NCBI GenBank assembly: GCA_963786225.1
Contig: CAWAYQ010000006.1
Location: 194,576 to 258,575 of the forward strand
DNA length: 64,000 nt
Source of the DNA: Flaviflagellibacter sp963786225
GTDB lineage: Bacteria > Pseudomonadota > Alphaproteobacteria > Rhizobiales > Methylopilaceae
Reading direction: 5' to 3'
In this document: piece by piece, positions 37,522 through 46,741 of the stretch
Layout: each line of letters opens with the position of its first letter
Position numbering within the stretch: the stretch's first letter is position 1
The notes under the pieces: model-generated
Databases searched by the model: none
The model's input: only the letters and a program-made list of their open reading frames with translations
What the model was told of the DNA's origin: nothing
Program-made: the position numbers and the translations under genes

Positions 37522-38724
37522 ATGTTGCAGACCGACGCAATTGAGGCCGGCCGGGACATCGACGTGGGCTATAGCGACCGCGTCCAGCTTGAAACCCACA
37601 ATGAGCCGCCCGGGAACGCGAGCCCCAAGCCGGATGTCGAACCCGCGCAGGACGGGGGAGGGGCAGCCGATTCGGAGGACGTGCACCGCAACCGCAGGCC
37701 GGCCGTCTTCATCGTTGGCTTCCTGCTCCTGGCTGGTCTCGTCCTCGGCGGGTTCTATTTTTGGTACACAGGCCGCAACATAGAAAGCACGGACGACGCC
37801 TATACCGACGGGCGGGCCATCACCATCGCACCGCAGGTTTCCGGCATCGTCGTGTCCTTGGACGTGACGGACAATCAGTTCGTCCGCAAGGGCGATCCGC
37901 TGATCCATATCGATCCGCGTCCCTACACGGCCGAACGGGATCAGGCGCAGGGGGTGCTCGATGCCGCCAAGGCGCAAATTGCCGGGGAACAGCTCCTCGC
38001 CGAAATCGGCCGCAAGAATTTTCCCGCCCTGTTGCAACAAGCTCAGGGTCAATTGCAGTCGGCCAAGGCCAGTTTGAGCAGGGCGCAGGCTGACTACGAC
38101 CGGCAGCGAAGTCTGCCGAAGGCCGCCACCACACAGCAGGATGTCGATGCGGCGCTGGCCATCCTGCGCCAAAGCCAAGCGCAGGTTCTGCAAGCCGAAG
38201 CGCAGGTTCTACAGAACTCGCCTGTCGAGCAACGTATCAGCCAGACCGATACGCAGGTCGCACAACAGAAGGGGCTGGTCGAGCAGGCCCAGGCGCAGCT
38301 CGATCAGAAGGCGCTCAATCTGTCCTGGACGGTCGTGACGGCGCCTCAGGATGGCTGGGTAACCCGGCGCAACGTGGAAATGGGGACCTACGTCACTCCC
38401 GGACAGCAGATTCTCTCCATCGTTTCACCGGAGGTTTGGGTCACCGCCAACTTCAAGGAGACCCAGCTTGATTCCATGCGGCCCGGCCAAAGCGTGAAGA
38501 TCAGGGTGGATGCCTATCCCCACCTCGACCTTCGTGGCCACGTCGACAGCATCCAGATGGGGTCCGGCACGAAGTTCACCGCCTTCCCACCTGAAAACGC
38601 CACCGGCAATTTCGTGAAGATCGTTCAACGTGTGCCGGTCAAGCTCGTCATCGACAGCGGGCTCGATCCCAAGCTGCCGCTTCCGCTCGGGATCTCGGTG
38701 GTTCCGACTGTCACGGTCCGATGA
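37522..38724 (+). CDS. HlyD/EmrA-type periplasmic adaptor
   Basis: A 400-residue membrane-fusion protein. A cytosolic N-terminus of about 60 residues precedes one transmembrane helix (VFIVGFLLLAGLVLGGFYF). The lipoyl halves flank a glutamine-rich coiled coil (about 130-265), and a beta-barrel follows. The order EmrA-like, EmrB-like, NodT-like and overlapping starts (ATGA at 38721) define a complete drug-efflux operon. The signature TDDAYTDGRAITIAPQVSG is characteristic of EmrA/HlyD_3 proteins. Confidence 0.93.
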   Translation: MLQTDAIEAGRDIDVGYSDRVQLETHNEPPGNASPKPDVEPAQDGGGAADSEDVHRNRRPAVFIVGFLLLAGLVLGGFYFWYTGRNIESTDDAYTDGRAITIAPQVSGIVVSLDVTDNQFVRKGDPLIHIDPRPYTAERDQAQGVLDAAKAQIAGEQLLAEIGRKNFPALLQQAQGQLQSAKASLSRAQADYDRQRSLPKAATTQQDVDAALAILRQSQAQVLQAEAQVLQNSPVEQRISQTDTQVAQQKGLVEQAQAQLDQKALNLSWTVVTAPQDGWVTRRNVEMGTYVTPGQQILSIVSPEVWVTANFKETQLDSMRPGQSVKIRVDAYPHLDLRGHVDSIQMGSGTKFTAFPPENATGNFVKIVQRVPVKLVIDSGLDPKLPLPLGISVVPTVTVR

Positions 38725-40298
38725 CCATCCCCCCCGACGCCCACGCGGCCTGGGTGCCCCGCTACAATCCCTGGCTGATCGCGGTTTCGGTGACGCTTGC
38801 AGCCTTTATGGAAGTGCTCGATACGACGATCGTCAACGTTGCGCTTCCGCATATTGCCGGCAGTCTCTCGTCGAGCGTTGACGACGCGACATGGACGCTC
38901 ACGTCCTATCTCGTGGCGAACGGGATCGTACTGACAATCTCCGGTTGGCTGAGCGATCTTTTGGGGCGCAAGCGCTATTTTCTGATCTGCATCACCATGT
39001 TCACGGTCTGCTCGTTTCTGTGCGGAATGGCGACGAGTCTCAGTCAGTTGATCGTCTTCCGCCTGCTTCAGGGTTTCTTCGGCGGCGGTCTGCAGCCGGT
39101 CCAGCAGGCCATCATTGTGGACACGTTTCCGCCGGCCAGGCGCGGCGCCGCTTTCGGTGTCACGGCGATCGCAACGATCGTCGCTCCCGTCCTCGGTCCG
39201 GCCCTCGGCGGCATCATCACCGATCAGGTGAGCTGGCGCTGGATCTTCTTCATGAACGTGCCCGTCGGCATCTTTGCGGTGATAATCAACGCCGTACTGG
39301 TCGAGGATCCGCCATGGCTGCAAGACAGGAGGAGCCGGGGCCTCGACTACATCGGTCTGTCGCTCATCACGCTCGGCCTCGGATGCCTGCAGATCATGAT
39401 GGACCGCGGCGAGGACGAAGACTGGTTCGGTTCGCCCTTCATCGTGATCATGGCGCTTCTCGCCTTCATTGGAATCGCGGGCGCGATCGGCTGGCTGCTG
39501 ATTGCCAGGAAGCCGATCGTCAATCTCGACGTCTTCAAGGACAGGAATTTTGCTGCCGGCTGCGCAATGGTCGGGGCGATGGGCTGCATCCTGTACGCCA
39601 GTGCCGTCGTGATCCCGGAATTCGCTCAAGAGGTGCTTGGGTACAACGCAACGTGGGCGGGGCTTATTCTCTCCCCAGGCGGCCTCGTCGTGATAATGCT
39701 CATTCCGCTGGTCGGAATTGCGATGAAGGTCATCCCGACGCAGTTCATCGTTGCGGCCGGGTTTTTCGGAATGGGTTGCGCGCTCTTCTACTCGAGCTAT
39801 CTGGTGCCGAGCCTCGATTTCCCGACGCTCGTACTGATGCGCACCATGCAGACGGCCGCGCTCGCACTCCTGTTCGTACCGATCACCACGATCACCTATC
39901 GCACTTTGCCGCGCGAAATGAGCGGCGACGCAGCGGCCCTCTTTGCGATGGTCCGCAACGTGTCCGGGTCGATAGGGATTTCCGTCGCAACAGCCCTCGT
40001 CACCGATCGTGGCCAGATCCGACAGTCCTACCTGTCGCAATACGCTTCGCCCCTCCATCAACCCTACAATGCCCTGGTCGCCCAGTACGAGCAGGCCCTT
40101 ACGGCGATGGGGCACGCGGCAGGGTCGGCGCATGATTTGGCAGTCGGAAAAGCCTACCAGGTATTCCAGACCCAGGTGTCCGTCCTCGCTTATTCCGACG
40201 TCTTCTTGTTTTTCTCCTATTTCGCTTTCGCCGCCGCTCCCTTCTGCTTGCTGCTCTCCACGAAGAAGGCTGCCGGCGCCGTTGGCGCGGTGAGGTGA
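38721..40298 (+). CDS. DHA2-family MFS efflux transporter (EmrB-like)
   Basis: A 525-residue 14-helix drug:proton antiporter. Diagnostic segments are LDTTIVNVALPHIAGSL in helix 1 and the loop GWLSDLLGRKRYF. The C-motif region is ATIVAPVLGPALGGIITD, followed by WRWIFFMNVPVG. The start overlaps the adaptor stop and the outer-membrane gene starts next to its stop, so all three are translationally coupled. Typical substrates are hydrophobic toxins or antibiotics. Confidence 0.95.
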   Translation: MTIPPDAHAAWVPRYNPWLIAVSVTLAAFMEVLDTTIVNVALPHIAGSLSSSVDDATWTLTSYLVANGIVLTISGWLSDLLGRKRYFLICITMFTVCSFLCGMATSLSQLIVFRLLQGFFGGGLQPVQQAIIVDTFPPARRGAAFGVTAIATIVAPVLGPALGGIITDQVSWRWIFFMNVPVGIFAVIINAVLVEDPPWLQDRRSRGLDYIGLSLITLGLGCLQIMMDRGEDEDWFGSPFIVIMALLAFIGIAGAIGWLLIARKPIVNLDVFKDRNFAAGCAMVGAMGCILYASAVVIPEFAQEVLGYNATWAGLILSPGGLVVIMLIPLVGIAMKVIPTQFIVAAGFFGMGCALFYSSYLVPSLDFPTLVLMRTMQTAALALLFVPITTITYRTLPREMSGDAAALFAMVRNVSGSIGISVATALVTDRGQIRQSYLSQYASPLHQPYNALVAQYEQALTAMGHAAGSAHDLAVGKAYQVFQTQVSVLAYSDVFLFFSYFAFAAAPFCLLLSTKKAAGAVGAVR

Positions 40299-40300
40299 TC

Positions 40301-41854
40301 ATGGCCAAGAAACTGCAATACGTTGCAGCAATTTCAGGTGCGTTTGCGCTGGCGGCGTGCCGTGTCGGCCCAGATTTCGTCCCGCCGGATCCGAGCATGC
40401 CGAAACGCTGGTTCACGAGAGGCGACGCAGCCGCGCCGGCAAAGTTCGCGGGATCCAGCGAAGCGGTTCACCAGCCCGTCGATCCCGCCTGGTGGAAGGC
40501 GTTCCACGACGCGACCCTCACCTCGCTCGTGAAGCGTGTCGCCTACGCCAACCTCGATGTAAGGACTGCGACCGTCCGTCTCGCACAAAGCCGTTTTCAG
40601 AGAAACGTTGCGGCCTCCGCGCTACTGCCCGGCGTGCAAGGAAACGCCAGATACCAACATGCAACACTTCACGATGTGAGAATTAAAAGCAGGCTGATCG
40701 ACGATCTCCTTGGTTCGCCGCGCAGCACCATTACCCTTAACTCCGCACAACCGGCCGACATATTTACGAGCGGTTTCGATGCATCATGGGAGCTCGATTT
40801 TTGGGGGCACGTCCGCCGCCAGGTCGAATCGGCGAATGCGCAAGTTCGGTCGTCCGAGGAGCAGCGGCGCGATGCTCTCGTCTCGAGCCTCGCCGAAACC
40901 GCACGCGACTATATCCAGTTGCGCGGCACGCAGACCCAGATCAGGATCGCCAACGACAATCTGAAAATCCAGCAAGAAATCCTGGAATTGACGAAAACGC
41001 GTCAGGAGAAGGGCCTGACGACCATGCTCGACGTCAACAACGCAGCCGCTCAGGTCGAAGCCGTCCGGGCCCAGTTGCCAAGCCTCGAGCAGCAGGAAGC
41101 CCAGCTCATCAACGCCTTGAGCTTTCTGCTCGATATGCCGCCTGACGGGCTGCGCGGCGAACTCGCCGCCACGAGACCGGTGCCGCCGTCGCCCGCACGG
41201 GTTCCGATCGGCATTCCCTCCGAGCTGGCGCGCCGCCGTCCCGACATTCGCGCCGCCGAAGCGCAGCTCCACGCGGCAACCGCCGACATCGGAGTGGCGG
41301 TCGCCGAATTCTATCCGACCATTCAATTCAATGGATTGGCGGGCTTTGACGCAATCAAGGTCGCGAAACTTTTGACGGCCAGTGCGGTCCTGACCAATTT
41401 CGGTCCGACCATCTCGATGCCAATCTTCCAGGGCGGCAGGCTGAAGGCGACTTTGGAGCTTCGCAAAGCGCAACAGGTGGAGGCAGCGATCAACTATCAC
41501 AAGACTGTGCTGCGAGCTTGGCACGAGATCGTCAATGCCCTCGTTGCTCACCGGACCGAACAGCAGCGCCGCGCGCGGCTGGCCCTGCAGGTCGAGTACT
41601 CGCGACAGGCGTTGTCGCTGGCACGCGTCCGCTACAATGACGGCGTTGCTGACTTCACCACTGTGCTCGACACCGAGCGTACGCTGCTGCAGGCCGAACA
41701 AGATCACGCGCAGAGCACGACCAACGTCTCGACCAACCTCGTTCAATTGTACAAAGCGCTCGGCGGCGGATGGGAGTTGACGTTCCCGATCACGCCCCCC
41801 GACACGGAGAGCGGACCGGTCCGCACCCCGTTCCAGCAGGTCGTTGAAAAGTAG
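40301..41854 (+). CDS. NodT/OprM-type outer-membrane efflux lipoprotein
   Basis: A 517-residue outer-membrane factor of the RND/MFS pump family. The lipobox places the acylated cysteine at residue 20 (ALAAC). Two OEP repeats show the paired segments LDFWGHVRRQVESANAQVRS and RRRPDIRAAEAQLHAATADIGVA. I prefer the ATG at 40301; a GTG two codons earlier overlaps the transporter stop. It supplies the exit channel for the EmrAB-like pump. Confidence 0.93.
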   Translation: MAKKLQYVAAISGAFALAACRVGPDFVPPDPSMPKRWFTRGDAAAPAKFAGSSEAVHQPVDPAWWKAFHDATLTSLVKRVAYANLDVRTATVRLAQSRFQRNVAASALLPGVQGNARYQHATLHDVRIKSRLIDDLLGSPRSTITLNSAQPADIFTSGFDASWELDFWGHVRRQVESANAQVRSSEEQRRDALVSSLAETARDYIQLRGTQTQIRIANDNLKIQQEILELTKTRQEKGLTTMLDVNNAAAQVEAVRAQLPSLEQQEAQLINALSFLLDMPPDGLRGELAATRPVPPSPARVPIGIPSELARRRPDIRAAEAQLHAATADIGVAVAEFYPTIQFNGLAGFDAIKVAKLLTASAVLTNFGPTISMPIFQGGRLKATLELRKAQQVEAAINYHKTVLRAWHEIVNALVAHRTEQQRRARLALQVEYSRQALSLARVRYNDGVADFTTVLDTERTLLQAEQDHAQSTTNVSTNLVQLYKALGGGWELTFPITPPDTESGPVRTPFQQVVEK

Positions 41855-41999
41855 CTAGCCACAGCGGGGATCATGCTGGGCGCCGGCAAGTGGACGCGAA
41901 CCGGCGAGTCATAACGTCGGACATCAGCCAGTCCCAAAATCCCAATCGGGGCCCAATGCGGGCGACGCCTGCCCGAACCTACCCTTTCGCGTTCAAACC

Positions 42000-42021
42000 C
42001 GGGCCCCGCTCGCGAGGCCCG
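42000..42021 (-). terminator. Candidate hairpin after the glycine-rich protein gene
   Basis: CGGGCC (42000-42005) and GGCCCG (42016-42021) pair around a ten-base loop, 19 bp beyond the stop of the minus-strand gene. A short T-run (GGGTTT) follows on that strand. Weak evidence. Confidence 0.35.
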
Positions 42022-42039
42022 GATTCAACGTTGTCGAAA

Positions 42040-42429
42040 TTAGTAGCAGGGATACATGCCGTACGGGTATTCGGAGCAGTAGTCATCGCCCCACCCATAG
42101 CCAAAGCCACGGCCCCGGCCAAAGCCACGCCCGAAGCCGCGGTCGCCGCCGAAGTGGCCGCCGCCGAAGCCATGGCCACCGCCGAAGCCGCCGCCGAAGC
42201 CGCCGCCGTGGCCACCGCCGCCACCGCCATGGCCACCTCCGCCACCGCCGCCGCCACCGCCTCTAACCAAGATCAGTGAAGCGTCGCCCGTGCCGGTCTG
42301 GGTGCTTGCCGCCACCGACGACGTCGTCGGGCTGGTCTGGGTGCTCGCCGCCATCGAAGATGTCGTCGCGCCGATTGCTAGCATTACGCCAAGAGCGGCC
42401 GTTGCTAAGCGTACTGGTGATTTCAGCAT
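42040..42429 (-). CDS. Glycine-rich secreted protein
   Basis: A 129-residue protein with a signal peptide (about residues 1-28, ending MAA). A Ser/Thr-rich linker (residues 29-50) repeats SVAASTQT-type words. Residues 57-115 are almost entirely Gly with His, Phe and Arg (GGGHGGGF units). The tail DDYCSEYPYGMYPCY has two cysteines. The ATG at 42429 follows AAGGAG. Family unknown; such glycine-rich surface proteins are common in Bradyrhizobium relatives and are often stress-induced, which would fit the neighbouring sigma-factor gene. Confidence 0.75.
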   Translation of the reverse strand: MLKSPVRLATAALGVMLAIGATTSSMAASTQTSPTTSSVAASTQTGTGDASLILVRGGGGGGGGGGHGGGGGGHGGGFGGGFGGGHGFGGGHFGGDRGFGRGFGRGRGFGYGWGDDYCSEYPYGMYPCY

Positions 42430-42474
42430 ATTAAACTCCTTAAAGATCGAACAGCCTCCGAACAGTCGAAAGCT

Positions 42475-43122
42475 TCAGAAGATATATGCCGCGTGAACCT
42501 GTTTCATAATGATACGAGAGGTTAGATCATATATATTTGAGAGTGCCTTGAGGTCTACAATCCTATTCTCTTTGTTATCCTTGGCGGGCCATCCAGGCCG
42601 CCCGCCTCTATCCTGCTCGATCACGCGGACCTTGCCCTCAATCTGCTGGGCCTGGTCGGCCCCTGCATCGCCCTGCTCGAGTGCCGAGATGCAGCTCCGG
42701 GCAAGCTGCGCGTTCAAGAACAGCCTTTTCCGATCGTCGGCGGTGCCCATCTTCACCGACGACCATGAGCGCAGGATGTATTCCTGGATCGAGGCTCTGG
42801 CCCACCACGTCGCATAGGTCGCGAGTCGAAAACGGCAATCGGGCTCGAAGCGCTTCACCGCGTGCATCAGGCCGATATTGCCCTCCGACAGGATCTCGGA
42901 CATCGGAAGCCCGTAATCACGGAAGCTCATCGCAATCCTGGCGACGAGGTGCAGATGCGAGGTCACAAGCCGGTGCGCCGCTTCGCGGTCGCCATACTCG
43001 TACCAGCGCGTGGCCATCATGAATTCCTGTTGCGGCGACAGGCTGGGGAACCGTTTGATCTCGTCGAGATAGCGGGCGAGCCCGACGTCGCTCGACAACA
43101 AGGGAAGTGCGGCAGGTGCCAT
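42475..43122 (-). CDS. Sigma-32 (RpoH)-like protein truncated after region 3
   Basis: A 215-residue protein matching the first two-thirds of alphaproteobacterial RpoH. Region 1.2 reads LPLLSSDVGLARYLDEIKRF, region 2 includes LVTSHLHLVARIAMSFRDYG and the core-binding/-10 segment RLATYATWWARASIQEYILR. The RpoH box equivalent WSSVKMGTADDRKRLFLN is present. From about residue 165 the sequence loses similarity and stops at 215, so the -35-binding region 4 of a normal protein of about 300 residues is missing. The ATG at 43122 follows AAGGAG. It could be a decaying paralogue, or act as an anti- or minus-35-independent sigma. The function is unproven. Confidence 0.78.
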   Translation of the reverse strand: MAPAALPLLSSDVGLARYLDEIKRFPSLSPQQEFMMATRWYEYGDREAAHRLVTSHLHLVARIAMSFRDYGLPMSEILSEGNIGLMHAVKRFEPDCRFRLATYATWWARASIQEYILRSWSSVKMGTADDRKRLFLNAQLARSCISALEQGDAGADQAQQIEGKVRVIEQDRGGRPGWPAKDNKENRIVDLKALSNIYDLTSRIIMKQVHAAYIF

Positions 43123-43461
43123 CACATTGCTCCTTCGAATAGCCCGAGGCCCACGTGGACTGCCGACGCCACAAACAGCCGACTCTCTCGTTGATTATCT
43201 CGTCAACGCCGCCTTGCGTCTTTCGAAGACGCAAACCGAATTTCGAGTTGGCACGAGACGGGAGGAGCGGCGGCTACGCCTTACTGTCCCGAAGAGCTCC
43301 CATCGACACACGTCGGTATAGCCCGCTCGCCCGAAGACACTACGCCGGCGAAACCTTCGGGCAATTCAGGGCAAGGATGACTGCGCGTAGGATGAGGAGT
43401 TGGGCCGCACAGCGAACTTCGTCCAGAGCGGCGACGTTAGTATGGGCACTCAATACTACCC
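43123..43461. other. Divergent intergenic region between the truncated sigma gene and DUF1614
   Basis: About 340 bp with no gene recognised. It contains the promoters of the divergent genes. A short inverted repeat AGTAT/ATACT (43441-43460 area) lies just before the DUF1614 start. Confidence 0.4.
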
Positions 43462-44211
43462 ATGAGCCAGCTTCATTATCTGCCCCTACACCCGGCATTC
43501 TTCACAATGCTGGTCGGGCTCTTCTTTTTGCTCGTCATCCTGATCCAAGTGGGCGTTCTGCGCTATGCCTATATGAGGCTCGGCGTCAGCTCTCAGGTTG
43601 CCTTACTCTTGCTGTTCGCCTCCCTGATCGGGAGTTACCTTAATATCCCGATAGCCGAATTGCCCGAGCAAAGCATTCTGTCGGGACAGGACGTCGATGT
43701 CTTCGGGATGCGTTATATCGTGCCAGTCGTGGTCGATTGGCCTGGCACGGTGATCGCGATAAATGTCGGCGGCGCTCTCATTCCCGCTCTGGTGTCGTTG
43801 TATTTGCTTGCCAGGAACCGACTGTGGGGCTTGGGAATTGTAGCCACCGCTTGTGTTGCGGTGCTGTGTCATTGGCTGGCTGAGCCTGTTCCGGGTCTGG
43901 GCATTGCGCTGCCGATGTTCGTTCCCGCGATCGCAACGGCGATCGTGGCCTGGGTCCTCTCGCGTCAATACGCGGCGCCGCTCGCTTATGTCGGCGGCAG
44001 CATGGGAACCCTGATCGGAGCCGATCTGCTGAATCTCGACAAAATACAGGGTCTCGGTGCACCGGTCGCGTCCATTGGCGGTGCCGGAACGTTCGATGGC
44101 ATTTTTGTTACCGGTGTTCTGGCCGTGCTGATCGCAAGCATTTCACGCGTTCCTCACTCCGTCCGAGCGGCCCGGCCCGTTCCGCCGCCTCCGCCGCCCC
44201 CCTCTTCGTGA
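43462..44211 (+). CDS. DUF1614 family membrane protein
   Basis: A 249-residue inner-membrane protein with about eight hydrophobic helices. The segments GSYLNIPIAELPE, INVGGALIPALVSLYLL and GTLIGADLLNLDKIQGL are characteristic of DUF1614. The tail is proline-rich (PVPPPPPPPSS) and probably cytosolic. The molecular function of the family is unknown. It stands alone between the sigma-like gene and a histidine kinase, both separated by promoter-sized gaps. Confidence 0.87.
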   Translation: MSQLHYLPLHPAFFTMLVGLFFLLVILIQVGVLRYAYMRLGVSSQVALLLLFASLIGSYLNIPIAELPEQSILSGQDVDVFGMRYIVPVVVDWPGTVIAINVGGALIPALVSLYLLARNRLWGLGIVATACVAVLCHWLAEPVPGLGIALPMFVPAIATAIVAWVLSRQYAAPLAYVGGSMGTLIGADLLNLDKIQGLGAPVASIGGAGTFDGIFVTGVLAVLIASISRVPHSVRAARPVPPPPPPPSS

Positions 44212-44532
44212 TCCTGTTTCCAGATGACGGTGAAGGCAAGCCGCCGTCCGGAGTGCCACAGGTTCGGCCTCGGACCCTTGGATTTGCAGTCGCGGCGACC
44301 CTGGCGCAGAGCTCGTAGAGGCGAACACGCGCGTGGTCGCGCGGATCGCGAAATCAATGCCGTCCTGCGCTCACTGGAAGCTATCCAGAATGGGGAGAGC
44401 GCAAACCTTGGTATAATCTTGGGAACTCCAAAGGATAGGTACACGAGCCGACCGTTCGATTTCGTTACGTTCGCCTGAGGGTCAAAGTCGGTGCTCGCAC
44501 TTCGCGGCACGGAACAGAACCTGAGGGGTCTT

Positions 44533-45270
44533 ATGGAAAAGCACGGAACCGCGTTCGACATCGCTGCTTCGCCGGTCGCGAAGCGCCCGGACGACAGACA
44601 AGAGGTTTCCCGCCTTCTAGCCGTCGCAGGCCACGATCTGAAACAGCCGCTGTCGATCGCCATGATGTTCCTGGATCTCGTTCGCAGGGACGCTCGCGGG
44701 GCAAAGACCCCGGAACGGCTTGACCGCGTCTACGACGCTCTTCGGCAGCTTTGTGCGGAGCTCGACGCTCTTGCCGCAATGTCGAAATCTTCCGATGCGC
44801 TCGGACCGCATCTCCAGCCAGTCAGGATTCAGGAACTGTTCGATCGCCTCAGAACCGAATGGGCAGCCCACACAGCGTTTTTTGGAATCGATCTTCGCAT
44901 CTTGCCGACATCCGCAATCGGCTTCAGCGATCCCGCGATGCTGATGACGATCCTGCGCAACCTCGTCAGCAATGCCATGAAGTTTTCCCGCCCCGGCGGT
45001 CGTGTGGTCGTTGGCTGCCGCAGCTTCCGGGGAAACCTGCGGCTCGAAGTCCATGACGGCGGTCTCGGCATCAAGAAAGAGCGTCTTTCGACCATCTTCG
45101 ATGCCTTCGATCGGGGAGACCACGCCGAGGTAGCGCAGGGGCTCGGCCTGGGACTGTTCCTCGTCCGGCAGACCGCGACGCTCCTCGAACACGGCCTCGA
45201 TATCCGCTCCAAGGAAGGAGAGGGAACGGCGTTCTTCGTCACCCTGCCGAAGCCGGCCCTGACTTCCTGA
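44533..45270 (+). CDS. Soluble sensor histidine kinase lacking a sensor domain
   Basis: A 245-residue kinase core. The dimerisation box has His in VAGHDLKQPLSIAMMFLDLV, and the HATPase has NLVSNAMKFSRPGG, HDGGLGI and GLGLGLFLVRQTA. No transmembrane helix or PAS domain is visible, so it is presumably cytosolic and receives its signal by protein contact. The ATG at 44533 follows GAGGGG. No response-regulator gene is adjacent; the orphan receiver at 31427 is a possible but unproven partner. Confidence 0.87.
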   Translation: MEKHGTAFDIAASPVAKRPDDRQEVSRLLAVAGHDLKQPLSIAMMFLDLVRRDARGAKTPERLDRVYDALRQLCAELDALAAMSKSSDALGPHLQPVRIQELFDRLRTEWAAHTAFFGIDLRILPTSAIGFSDPAMLMTILRNLVSNAMKFSRPGGRVVVGCRSFRGNLRLEVHDGGLGIKKERLSTIFDAFDRGDHAEVAQGLGLGLFLVRQTATLLEHGLDIRSKEGEGTAFFVTLPKPALTS

Positions 45271-46201
45271 AATTCAGCCGTTCAAGTTTGCGCCTCGAAA
45301 CGGGGAACCATCAATCGCAGCCATGGGATCCTGAGCGCGCTGTGGCGCGGCTTGAATGAGGCGGCCGAGCTCGCGGTCCCTACATGCCCCGGATGAAGCG
45401 TGATCCTCCACCGCCGCAGCGCCGTCTTGGCCAAACAAGTAAACCTTGAACCGTTCTCCGGATTCGGGCGGCATCCGGATCAGGGGAGGCGCGAGCGATC
45501 CCGCAGGTCCGGCGAGCGGCGCTGGCTACAGCATGTTGGAGACGGATACTCTGCCGATCAAAAGAAGCCCCGCCGGGGAGGGGGGCGGCGGGGCTTCTCT
45601 TCATTTAAGAGCAACAATTCGGGGGGGATCAGTGCTGCTCTGTCAGCAAAGATAGACTTCGCACGTGCCGCCCGAAATCATCCGTGGGTTTGGGTTGTCT
45701 AACCAAACCGTCTAGGTCGCGCACCGCGCCGCACAGGGTTTCCGGCGCACGCGGTGGACAAGCCGCGCGCACCTGGCGGCGTCCGTACCAATCTCGCGGA
45801 CCTCTGCTTCGGCAATCTTCCCGACGCTGGGTAGTGGCTCGAGCGACTGTGAATGCTCTCTCCAAAATTGGATACAGTGGTATGAAGGACCCTGTGCGCC
45901 CTGGCAGGTTTGGTCGCTCTCTGGCGCTGCGATCATCGGCTTCTCGCGCCCGTCAATGGGGCGGCACCAATCCGACTTAGCCGAGGCCGCCAAGCGGGAG
46001 TCGAACACCAAGCTGATCATGGGCGTTGAAGCCGGCCGGCCGCTCTCGGCGGAGCCCGGTAATGACAAGACTACGGGGGTGTTGGCTCGTTGGGTCGGCT
46101 CGGGGATGGACAACAACGGAACGACGCAGGATCGCGCCAGTGATGCGACCTTGCCTTTTCGAGCTGCACGGAGCGCGGACGCGCGTCAGTGCGACTGGCG
46201 A
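45271..46201. other. 930-bp region holding one repeated RNA element and no clear gene
   Basis: Besides the element at 45560-45710, I recognise no protein family here. A minus-strand open frame of 66 codons (45474-45274) follows the element and could be a small protein. Another (46116-45712) has no ribosome-binding site. The region may contain remnants of decayed genes. Confidence 0.45.
45560..45710 (-). ncRNA. Repeated intergenic RNA element, copy A
   Basis: One of four approximately 150-nt copies of a conserved element. On the minus strand it starts with GGTTTGGTTA. It continues through GGATGATTTCGGGC to a hairpin (GAGCA 45636-45640 pairing with TGCTC 45609-45613) with a run of C in the loop. 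It ends in a perfect 12-bp terminator stem (GAAGCCCCGCCG and complement, 45564-45575/45586-45597) followed by CTTTT. The layout is that of a trans-acting sRNA with C-rich loops or of a transcription leader. No gene on this strand follows closely except a possible 66-codon frame. Confidence 0.65.
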
Positions 46202-46678
46202 TCAGTGACTCTCCGCGCCGGCGTCTGGCTTCGCCGTGCTGAGCGCGTCGAAGGCGTCCGACGAGATGCCGCGGGAATGGTGCAGGAACGCCGCAAGAGC
46301 CCAGCGGCTTTGATCCGGAAGGTCATCGCCGAACGGCCGCATGGCGGTCCCGGAGATGCCGTTCGTGACCTTCGAGAAGACCTCGGCTGGATCGTTGCGC
46401 CGGCCGGCGGCCAGCAAGTTCGGCGGCGCCGGCGTCAGCCCCTGTACTGCGGCGGCAATGCCCGGCGCCCCATGACATTGGACGCAGTTTTCCCGAAACA
46501 GGTGCGCTCCGGCCTGGATCGCTTCCGGCGTCTCGAGATTTGCAGGCACCTGCACCGGCGCGGCAGCTGAAGTAACGACAGAGTATCCCATCGTCCTCTG
46601 CGGCGCGCTGATGACGTTCCAGCCGATCGCGGTTGCGACGACGACGATGCCGAGGTTATGGAGCAAACGAATCAACAT
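46202..46678 (-). CDS. c-type cytochrome, membrane-anchored
   Basis: A 158-residue class I cytochrome c. An N-terminal hydrophobic segment (residues 8-25) exports or anchors it. The haem site is CVQCH (Cys65, Cys68, His69) and Met113 in GTAMRPFG is the probable distal ligand. The ATG at 46678 follows a GGAAGG/AGGTGAAG site. It lies 63 bp after the RND pump stop on the same strand, so it is probably the last gene of that operon. Linkage of a cytochrome c to an RND pump is unusual and its role there is unknown. A fragment of its 3' end recurs at 35923-36000. Confidence 0.88.
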   Translation of the reverse strand: MLIRLLHNLGIVVVATAIGWNVISAPQRTMGYSVVTSAAAPVQVPANLETPEAIQAGAHLFRENCVQCHGAPGIAAAVQGLTPAPPNLLAAGRRNDPAEVFSKVTNGISGTAMRPFGDDLPDQSRWALAAFLHHSRGISSDAFDALSTAKPDAGAESH

Positions 46679-46741
46679 CCGAACTTCACCTTCCTTCCGG
46701 GCGGCGGCGCATGCGGACCGACGCAAGGCTTTGCACGCTCG

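Noticed and set aside
38625..40133. 502-codon minus-strand frame opposite the MFS transporter
   Set aside because: Antisense shadow of EmrB-like protein with no domain and no start signal.
42120..42270. GC-rich simple repeat in the glycine-rich gene as a possible satellite or CRISPR
   Set aside because: It is the codon pattern of a Gly/His/Phe repeat in an intact signal-peptide protein with a good ribosome-binding site.
45712..46116. 134-codon minus-strand frame in the intergenic region
   Set aside because: No ribosome-binding site and no recognised family. It remains an unsupported open frame.
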